From: Azoarcus sp. | GTDB taxonomy: Bacteria; Pseudomonadota; Gammaproteobacteria; Burkholderiales; Rhodocyclaceae | Direction: 5' to 3' | NCBI GenBank assembly: GCA_031268685.1 | Contig: JAIRWW010000313.1 | Coordinates: 1 to 11,800, forward strand | DNA: 11,800 nucleotides | Shown here: positions 7,801-11,800 of the stretch, piece by piece | How positions within the stretch are numbered: position 1 is the stretch's first letter | How the letters are laid out: every line of letters starts with the position of its first letter | Program-made: the position numbers and the translations under genes | Notes under the pieces: generated by a model | What the model saw: the letters and a program-made list of their open reading frames with translations, nothing else | Database searches by the model: none | What the model was told of the DNA's origin: nothing

Positions 7801-8723
7801 GGCATGATCATGCGCCACCACACCAGGTTGTCGAGCGCCGTTCCCCACAGCACTGCTTTTTTGCCGCCGGCGTTCATGGCGATGTTGCCGCCGATGGTCG
7901 AGGCCGAAGCCGAAGTCGGATCGACCGCGAAAACCAGTCCGGCCTGACTCGCCGCTTCCGCGACACGTTCGGTGATGGCGCCCGCGCCGGTGCGGATGGT
8001 GGGGTGGGTCGTTTTCATCGGCAGGCCCATGGCGTCGTGCAGGGCAATGCGCTCGATGGGGTCGATGTGGCTGAGTTTTTCGGTGTTGATGACGACCGAT
8101 TGCGCATCGAGCGGGATGGCGCCGCCAGTGTAGCCTGTGCCGCCGCCGCGCGGCACTATGCTCAGGCCCAGCGCGATGGCGCCGCGCACCAGTGGCGCGA
8201 CCTCTTTTTCGCTGTCGGGGTAGAGAACGACGAACGGATATTCGACCCGCCAGTCGGTTGCATCGGTGACGTGTGCGACGCGGGCGTGGCCGTCGAAACA
8301 AATGTTGTCGTTGCGGGTGTAACGGGAAAAGCGTTGTCGAATGGCGCGGCGGCGTTGGGCTGTTTCCTCGAACCAGGATTCAAAACCAGCCACTGCCGTG
8401 CGCGCTCGCTCGACGAGCAGAGCAACGCGCTCATTGCCCTGGCGGCGTTTGTCGACTTCGTTGACGCGATGATTGAGCGCCTGGATCAAGGCTTCGCGGC
8501 GTTTGCGGCTGGCGAGCAGATCGTCTTCGAGGTAAGGATTGCGGCGCACGACCCAGATATCGCCGAGCACTTCATATAGCATGCGTGCCGAACGCCCCGT
8601 GATGCGTTCGTCGCGCAACTCGTCGAGCACAGTCCAGGCATCCGCGCCCAGCAGGCGGATAACGATCTCGCGGTCGGAGAACGATGTGTAGTTATAGGGG
8701 ACTTCACGCAGACGTGGGTTCAT
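4878..8723 (-). CDS. Giant FAD-linked oxidoreductase with DUF3683, 4Fe-4S and CCG domains (D-2-hydroxyacid dehydrogenase-like)
   Basis: A 1281-residue fusion. The N-terminal 130 residues ([18 protein letters not shown] near 9-26) match the DUF3683 type. A FAD-binding-4 domain follows at about 155-395, with [11 protein letters not shown] (191-201) and [20 protein letters not shown] (268-287). A FAD-oxidase C domain covers about 400-785, with [15 protein letters not shown] (699-713) and [14 protein letters not shown] (743-756). Two 4Fe-4S motifs come next: [11 protein letters not shown] (821-831) and [14 protein letters not shown] (883-896). Two CCG (heterodisulfide-reductase-like) blocks end it: PGCGSE with LCCGFPQ (1034-1072), and HDPCHTP with RCCGESG (1158-1193). 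The closest known logic is GlcD/GlcF, LldEFG or YdiJ fused in one chain: flavin oxidation of a D-2-hydroxyacid, electrons passed through Fe-S and CCG clusters to quinone. No signal peptide or membrane helix is seen, so it is probably cytoplasmic or peripheral on the inner membrane. The substrate is unknown; D-lactate or D-2-hydroxyglutarate are candidates. The ribosome binding site is weak. Confidence 0.93.
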   Translation of the reverse strand: MNPRLREVPYNYTSFSDREIVIRLLGADAWTVLDELRDERITGRSARMLYEVLGDIWVVRRNPYLEDDLLASRKRREALIQALNHRVNEVDKRRQGNERVALLVERARTAVAGFESWFEETAQRRRAIRQRFSRYTRNDNICFDGHARVAHVTDATDWRVEYPFVVLYPDSEKEVAPLVRGAIALGLSIVPRGGGTGYTGGAIPLDAQSVVINTEKLSHIDPIERIALHDAMGLPMKTTHPTIRTGAGAITERVAEAASQAGLVFAVDPTSASASTIGGNIAMNAGGKKAVLWGTALDNLVWWRMIMPDGNWLEVDRLDHNFGKIHEQKDVRFRLRRIDSAHGSPLGEGVLLVPGARCRKDGLGKDVTDKFLGGIPGVQKEGTDGIIVAARWLLHEMPPVTRTVCLEFFGQVREAVPAIVDITNYFKPGGGGNVANVQLAGLEHMDERYVKAVGYTTKARRHGRPKMVLIGDIVGFDETAVMTAAAEVVRMTHARSAEGFIAVSPEQRKRFWLERGRTAAISRHTNAFKINEDVVIPLPRMGDYCDGIERINIELSIRNKLDLCGALTEFLSGALPLDQGDANLTSEELIGDRRDAALAYVETVRKRWQWLLENLDLPLAEAEKAFDLLGINASELSNRAANPTLFHRLQDYSIRVSWKTELAPRLSKIFNGAIFHSVLEKIDALHRQVLRGRVFVALHMHAGDGNVHTNIPVNSDDYEMLRAAYRAVDRIMALARSLGGVISGEHGIGITKLDYLTDAEMASFRSYKDKVDPENRFNRGKLMPGGNLANAYTPSFNLMGHESLIMEQTEIGAIAHAIKDCLRCGKCKPVCSTHVPRANLLYSPRNKILSTSLLIEALLYEEQTRRGVSLAHWSEFEDVSDHCTVCHRCEKPCPVDIDFGNVSISMRNLLRKQGKRSFNPGKAAAMAFLTLKDPALIGAMRAVMLRLGYKLQRIAYKLGQKSLPVRKQIKAPPATVGRAPLKSQIIHLINRPMPGNLPRQTSRAMFDLEDSAIIPVIRDPAKASTDAEAVFYFPGCGSERQFSQISLATQAMLYHLGVQTVLPPGYLCCGFPQTAAGNEDKGQKISTENRVLFHRVANTLNYLDIKTVIVSCGTCMDQLQEYEFDKIFPGCRLLDIHEYLMEKGVRLENTAKASYIFHDPCHTPMKQYPALTVAGKLLGAPVTLSDRCCGESGTMAIARPDISTQVRYRKQEEIEKNGNAPVRILTACPSCLQGLARYANVAGGVESDYLVIELARKVIGEDWLEYYVAQVNDGGIERVLL

Positions 8724-8752
8724 CGCGGTAGGCGGAGTAGAACAAGCTGCTC

Positions 8753-8758
8753 ATTCTA
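8753..8758 (-). promoter_or_regulatory. Weak candidate -10 box for the giant oxidoreductase gene
   Basis: Read on the minus strand this is TAGAAT, five of six matches to TATAAT, 29 bases upstream of the start codon. No good -35 hexamer sits 16-18 bases further upstream. It is offered only because the 142-base gap to the preceding gene makes a promoter likely. Confidence 0.25.
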
Positions 8759-8772
8759 GCGAAGCATGGCGG

Positions 8773-8798
8773 CACATGGCGCGTGAGACGCCATTGTG
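8773..8798. other. Stem-loop between the FHA-cyclase and oxidoreductase genes
   Basis: CACATGGCG at 8773-8781 pairs with CGCCATTGTG at 8789-8798, a nine-pair stem with one bulged T and a seven-base loop. Neither strand shows a T tract after it, so it is not a standard terminator; it could be an RNA-processing or protein-binding site between two genes of the same strand. Confidence 0.5.
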
Positions 8799-8816
8799 GC
8801 GGAACAAGGGCGTAAA

Positions 8817-8859
8817 TTCAGTCAGTGAGTTCAGCCAGCCAGCGAGTTCAGTCAGTGAG
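8817..8859. repeat. Imperfect tandem repeat just after the FHA-cyclase gene
   Basis: TTCAGTCAGTGAG occurs exactly at 8817-8829 and 8847-8859, and the 17 bases between them (TTCAGCCAGCCAGCGAG) are a third, expanded version built from CAG(T/C) units. The array ends seven bases from the cyclase stop codon. It looks like a slippage-prone minisatellite or a clustered binding site. Confidence 0.7.
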
Positions 8860-8865
8860 CGCGGC

Positions 8866-9867
8866 TCAGGCAATTTCGAAGAACACGAGATCGTCCTCGG
8901 ACTCTTGTGCGGAGAAGCCGCAGCCGATCCGTCCAGCGGCGGAAACGAGATATTCGCCATCTTTTATGCAGTGTTCTCCCTGGCCATCGAGCGTCACAAA
9001 GCAGCCGTTGGTGCTCTGGTCGATCAGCATGAAACCGCCACGCCGCCGCTCGATGCGCGCGTGCTGGCGCGAAGCGCGCGGATCGTCGATGACGATGTCG
9101 TTGCCTGTTTCGCGCCCTATCAGGACGACTGGGCGGTTTTCTTCTACGAATATCGTTTTTTGCTGGTGGTGCAGGCGCAGGCGCTGCTTGAGAGAGGTTT
9201 GCAGCGGCATGTCTGGGATATGCTGCGATCCGGCGGGGGGCGTGCTTGCCAGGGACGATCTGCCGGGGTGCGTGCTTGCGAAAGAAGATTTGCTGGTATG
9301 CGAACTTGCGAGGGGCGGAGTGGATGGCGGACGCGGCGGCTGGGATGCAACTGCGCCGTTTTGTGCGATTTGATTGCCGATACTGAAAACAGGCCATGGC
9401 AATGCACTGCGAAGGTCGCCGTGAAATGTCTCGGCGCTGGCGAAATTACGCACCGCTATGTCCAATTCGGCGATCACGGCGGAACTTGCCAGCGATTGGC
9501 CTGCGGCACAGGCGCGGAGTATTCGGCGCGCGCCTTCCGTGCCTTCGCCATGAGTACCATCGACGGAGCCGTAGTGAATGCCGATTCGGAGTTGCATCTG
9601 GGCGCCGCTTGCGGGCGGCAGCTTGCGCACCCGGTCGATGGCTTCGCAGGCGGCCATGACGCCGCCGCTGCATTGTCTGAAAGCGGCTACGACCATATCG
9701 CCATCGCGAGCTAGAACCTCGCCGTCGCTGCCGCCTATGGCGAGATCGACGCGATTCATGCAGCGTTCCACGGCACGGGTCGTCTCGGCTTTCCCAAGCC
9801 GCGCGGCAAGACGATCACCGCCGACGATTTCGGCGGCGAGAACACACAGGTTTTGAGAGTTGGGCAT
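8866..9867 (-). CDS. Class III adenylate/guanylate cyclase-like domain fused to an FHA domain
   Basis: 333 residues: a class III nucleotidyl-cyclase-like domain (about 6-165), a Ser/Pro/Ala-rich linker (about 170-220) and a C-terminal forkhead-associated domain (about 235-325). The cyclase fold is recognised from LAAEIVGGDRLA (11-22), EVLARDGDMVVAAF (50-63), RIGIHYGSV (94-102) and ARRILRACAAGQSLASS (113-129). Catalytic residues look altered: Glu13 stands where the first metal-binding Asp is expected, Asp57 keeps the second, and the Asn of the usual N-x-A-A-R helix appears to be Glu111, with Arg115 retained. The FHA domain keeps its phosphothreonine-binding residues: GRE (251-253), SRQHA (266-270) and TNG (286-288). 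No signal peptide or membrane helix is present, so it is probably cytoplasmic. The protein may sense Ser/Thr phosphorylation rather than make a cyclic nucleotide; reduced activity is inferred from my alignment by eye. It lies 63 bases after ttcA on the same strand, with no clear ribosome binding site. Confidence 0.8.
   Translation of the reverse strand: MPNSQNLCVLAAEIVGGDRLAARLGKAETTRAVERCMNRVDLAIGGSDGEVLARDGDMVVAAFRQCSGGVMAACEAIDRVRKLPPASGAQMQLRIGIHYGSVDGTHGEGTEGARRILRACAAGQSLASSAVIAELDIAVRNFASAETFHGDLRSALPWPVFSIGNQIAQNGAVASQPPRPPSTPPLASSHTSKSSFASTHPGRSSLASTPPAGSQHIPDMPLQTSLKQRLRLHHQQKTIFVEENRPVVLIGRETGNDIVIDDPRASRQHARIERRRGGFMLIDQSTNGCFVTLDGQGEHCIKDGEYLVSAAGRIGCGFSAQESEDDLVFFEIA
9241..9330. 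repeat. Three imperfect 30-bp tandem repeats inside the FHA-cyclase linker
   Basis: Units at 9241-9270, 9271-9300 and 9301-9330 have an exact 30-base period; units 1 and 2 share 20 of 30 positions, units 2 and 3 about half. They encode ten-residue protein repeats, LASSHTSKSS, FASTHPGRSS and LASTPPAGSQ, on the minus strand. The serine/threonine-rich units suggest a flexible linker that could itself be phosphorylated. Confidence 0.65.
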
Positions 9868-9930
9868 GGCGTTAGTGGCGATGGAAGCAGTTGCACTGAA
9901 AGTGGAAATGGTGATCGTAAGAAAGGGCGA

Positions 9931-10860
9931 TTATGCCATGGTAGATTGCCTGGATTGAATGCGTATGACACGGACAGGGTGGATGCCATCCGTCTGTGGC
10001 GGCGGTACGCCGGAAGCGTCAGCAGCTTCTCTGCCGCCATCGCTGTTTTCGCCTGCATTCGCATCGCGCTCCAGATGTGCGAAATCGAAAAGGCGGCTGT
10101 CGCCAAGATGGGACGGCGTCACATTTTTGAGCGATGTGGCGAGCGACTCGATGCGGCCCGGATATTGCCGTTCCCAGTCCTGCAACATGGCCTTGATCTG
10201 TTGGCGCTGGGCGTTTTCCTGTGAGCCGCACAAAGTGCAGGGAATGATCGGAAAGGCTTTTGCGCGTGCGTAATGGGCGACATCGGCCTCGGAGCAATAT
10301 GCCATCGGGCGAATGACAATATGCTTGCCGTCGTCGCTTTTCAACTTTGGCGGCATGGCTTTGATCCTGCCGCCGAAAAACATATTCAGGAAAAGCGTTT
10401 CGAGAATATCTTCGCGGTGATGTCCGAGTGCGATGCGGGTGGCGCCGATTTCGCGCGCCGTGCGGTAAATAATGCCGCGGCGCAGGCGCGAGCACAGCGA
10501 GCAGGACGTTTTGCCTTCCGGAATTTTGTCTTTGACGATGGAGTAAGTATCTTCAGTGACGATACGGTATTCGACGCCGATCTTTTCAAAATACGCAGGC
10601 AATACATCTTTGGGAAAGCCGGGCTGGCGCTGGTCGAGATTCATAGCCACGATACGGAAATCGACCGGCGCGCGTTCGCGCAGGGCCAGGAGACAGGAGA
10701 GCAGAGTATAAGAATCCTTCCCGCCGGAGACGCACACCATGACCGTATCGCCGGAGCCGATCATGCTGTAATCGGCGATTGCTCTGCCGATTTGGCGCAA
10801 TAGCCATTTTTCCAAATTGACAAAACGCTTACTGGCAGGTTTAATAGTATTGATTGTCAC
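9931..10860 (-). CDS. ttcA: tRNA 2-thiocytidine biosynthesis protein TtcA
   Basis: 309 residues against 311 in E. coli TtcA, with close similarity along most of the chain. TtcA thiolates cytidine 32 of certain tRNAs using ATP and a 4Fe-4S cluster. The PP-loop SGGKDS (45-50) binds and activates with ATP; the cluster cysteines are visible as Cys120 and Cys123 in [10 protein letters not shown] and Cys211 in PCTLCGSQ. Further family blocks are [11 protein letters not shown] (73-83), [21 protein letters not shown] (about 144-164) and YPGRIESL (233-240). The C-terminal 40 residues diverge. The start is GTG at 10860-10858, because no ATG lies in frame upstream near the conserved region and the next internal ATG would remove family sequence; no ribosome binding site is evident. 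It is divergent from cas3 across 278 bases. Confidence 0.97.
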   Translation of the reverse strand: MTINTIKPASKRFVNLEKWLLRQIGRAIADYSMIGSGDTVMVCVSGGKDSYTLLSCLLALRERAPVDFRIVAMNLDQRQPGFPKDVLPAYFEKIGVEYRIVTEDTYSIVKDKIPEGKTSCSLCSRLRRGIIYRTAREIGATRIALGHHREDILETLFLNMFFGGRIKAMPPKLKSDDGKHIVIRPMAYCSEADVAHYARAKAFPIIPCTLCGSQENAQRQQIKAMLQDWERQYPGRIESLATSLKNVTPSHLGDSRLFDFAHLERDANAGENSDGGREAADASGVPPPQTDGIHPVRVIRIQSRQSTMA

Positions 10861-10890
10861 GACAAAAAAGACAGAGCGTAAAGATTGGAA

Positions 10891-10896
10891 ATTATA
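10891..10896 (-). promoter_or_regulatory. Candidate promoter of ttcA (-10 box)
   Basis: Read on the minus strand this is a perfect TATAAT, 30 bases before the GTG start of ttcA. The best -35 is AAGACC, 16 bases further upstream, matching TTGACA in three of six positions. The transcript would begin roughly 25 bases before the start codon, leaving a short leader, in keeping with the lack of a ribosome binding site. Confidence 0.5.
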
Positions 10897-10982
10897 CCCG
10901 GCTTTTCATTCAGGTCTTTTCCCTGATGGCAATTCGAGACGGATGTTATGTTCCAGTAAAGGGATGGGCTGCCCCCGAAAGC

Positions 10983-11012
10983 TGGCGTTTGCGCAAGAAC
11001 GCCAATTGTTCT
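10983..11012. repeat. Overlapping inverted repeats upstream of cas3
   Basis: TGGCGTT (10983-10989) and AACGCCA (10998-11004) form a perfect seven-base inverted repeat; the palindrome TTGCGCAA (10989-10996) is nested within it. The right arm overlaps a second dyad, AGAAC (10996-11000), seven bases, GTTCT (11008-11012). Together they cover 30 bases, about 127 bases before the cas3 start, and could be an operator with alternative pairings. Confidence 0.55.
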
Positions 11013-11124
11013 GTGGGATAAACGGCAAGAGAGCCTTGCAGCATGGCTCGCCAGATTATTCTTTCAGCATTATTTTGTCTGTTATATTTCTGGTCATCGA
11101 GTGATATTTTGAATGCCTGAGCGC

Positions 11125-11129
11125 GAGGA
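11125..11129 (+). promoter_or_regulatory. Ribosome binding site selecting the GTG start of cas3
   Basis: GAGGA with nine bases to GTG 11139. A stop codon lies in frame at 11118-11120, and no ATG precedes the conserved HD-domain sequence, so GTG is the only sensible start. The site lies within a nine-codon frame that ends over the GTG. Confidence 0.65.
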
Positions 11130-11138
11130 CGAAAAATC

Positions 11139-11800
11139 GTGACAAACTCTTCTGGATACTGGCGTTACTGGGGCAAGGCTGGCAAGGAGTTGCCCGAAGA
11201 TGGCGCGTCCTGCCATCTGCTTGTCTATCACAGCCTCGATGTGGCTGCGGTCGGTTACGAATATCTGGTGCGCTCGGATACGTTCAAGCGGCTGTTGTCC
11301 AGCTATCTCCCGGTCGATGATGAAACGATATTCCTGGATTGGCTGGCGTTTTGGCTTTCGCTGCACGATCTGGGGAAATTCGCCCTGGCTTTTCAGGCAC
11401 AGCGCCGGGATTTGGTGCAAAGCTTGCGGGGCAGGGAATGTGAATCCCGCAAAATATACGATAAGCGTCACGACACATTGGGATGGCTGTTTTGGAAAGA
11501 TAGCCTGAAAAAGAAAATAGCCTCGGAGCGATGGTTCGGTGAGGCCAGCGATTTTCTTGACGAATTACTCGGTGCCTGGGCGCAGGCCGTCATGGGACAT
11601 CATGGACAGCCACCGGATTCTGATGGAGCCTGGGGAAACTATTTCCATGGGGACGACGCATTGGCCGCGTGGCGTTTCGCGCAGGAGATGCGCACGTTGT
11701 TCCTGTCGCGTAAAGAGGTTGCCGGTTTGCCCTGCATGCCGGACATAGACGCCTTTTCAAAGCAAAGCCCACAGCTTTCCTGGTGGATCGCGGGCCTGAC
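11139..11800 (+). CDS. cas3: CRISPR-associated Cas3, N-terminal HD nuclease domain (cut by window edge)
   Basis: The first 220 residues of a Cas3 that continues past the right edge. Cas3 is the helicase-nuclease recruited by Cascade in type I CRISPR-Cas to unwind and degrade target DNA. The HD domain is clear and resembles E. coli type I-E Cas3: YWRYWGKAGKELPE (8-20), CHLLVYHSLDVAAVGY (25-40) with His26 and His31, LHDLGKFALAFQ (75-86) with the HD pair His76-Asp77, KRHDTLGW (109-116) with His111, and AVMGHHGQPP (150-159) with His154-His155. These match the metal-binding residues known for HD nucleases of this family, so the domain looks intact. The helicase domain and any Cascade genes or array lie outside the window. 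It starts with GTG. Type I-E is inferred from this similarity; type I-F or other I subtypes are less likely. Confidence 0.93.
   Translation, partial: MTNSSGYWRYWGKAGKELPEDGASCHLLVYHSLDVAAVGYEYLVRSDTFKRLLSSYLPVDDETIFLDWLAFWLSLHDLGKFALAFQAQRRDLVQSLRGRECESRKIYDKRHDTLGWLFWKDSLKKKIASERWFGEASDFLDELLGAWAQAVMGHHGQPPDSDGAWGNYFHGDDALAAWRFAQEMRTLFLSRKEVAGLPCMPDIDAFSKQSPQLSWWIAGL

Larger units (their letters stand above)
10861..11138. other. Divergent intergenic region between ttcA and cas3
   Basis: 278 bases without a supported gene. The ttcA side carries a TATAAT box; the cas3 side is AT-rich from about 11054 to 11115, and TATATT at 11083-11088 is a possible -10 box without a good -35. Three short dyads lie between: 10983-11004, 10996-11012 and 11031-11049 (GAGCC, nine bases, GGCTC). 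No CRISPR repeat, tRNA or insertion-sequence end was recognised. This is the likely control region of the cas operon. Confidence 0.55.

Noticed and set aside
6897..8579. A 560-codon open frame on the plus strand opposite the giant oxidoreductase gene
   Set aside because: It is an antisense shadow of a GC-rich gene; the opposite strand has uninterrupted domains with invariant motifs, while this translation shows no recognisable family. The same holds for plus-strand frames at 6063-6893 and the minus-strand out-of-frame reading at 7129-8301.
10861..11138. CRISPR array or leader next to cas3
   Set aside because: I looked for regularly spaced repeats of about 28-37 bases and found none; the dyads present are single occurrences.

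Overview
The window looks like chromosomal DNA of a betaproteobacterium. The evidence is an OxyR-type regulator with beta/gamma-type sequence, a MucD/DegQ-like HtrA protease, a 1281-residue FAD/Fe-S oxidoreductase of the DUF3683 kind beside a PduO-type cobalamin adenosyltransferase, and a TtcA close to the proteobacterial form. Base composition is GC-rich, with AT-rich intergenic regions. My guess is a Rhodocyclales- or Nitrosomonadales-like lineage; this is inferred from gene content and remembered family sequences, not from a search.

Layout, left to right. (1) 1-404, minus: 5' end of an oxyR-like gene, cut by the window edge. (2) 640-2079, plus: periplasmic HtrA/Do serine protease with two PDZ domains, preceded by a sigma-E-like promoter candidate and followed by a strong intrinsic terminator. 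(3) 2169-2486, minus: small DUF3861 protein with a GTG start and a good ribosome binding site. (4) 2766-3869, plus: membrane-anchored metallophosphoesterase. (5) 4245-4817, plus: ATP:cob(I)alamin adenosyltransferase, with a 15-bp direct repeat pair and a TATAAT box upstream. (6) 4878-8723, minus: giant D-2-hydroxyacid dehydrogenase-like FAD/4Fe-4S/CCG fusion, convergent with (5). (7) 8866-9867, minus: class III cyclase-like domain joined to an FHA domain by a repeat-bearing linker; several expected catalytic residues are replaced. (8) 9931-10860, minus: TtcA tRNA 2-thiolase. (9) 11139 to the right edge, plus: HD-nuclease end of a Cas3, the probable first gene of a type I-E-like CRISPR-Cas operon continuing outside the window.

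How the genes fit together. The left part is stress-related: a peroxide sensor divergent from an envelope protease. The middle joins B12 cofactor supply to a respiratory-type dehydrogenase. TtcA, the FHA-cyclase and the giant oxidoreductase lie on one strand in that order and might be read partly together, though each gap is large enough for its own promoter. The right edge enters an adaptive-immunity locus; no CRISPR repeats lie inside the window. Most sequence is ordinary core gene content. The least explained items are the degenerate cyclase-FHA protein, the repeat and dyad structures in the intergenic regions, and the unusual oxidoreductase.
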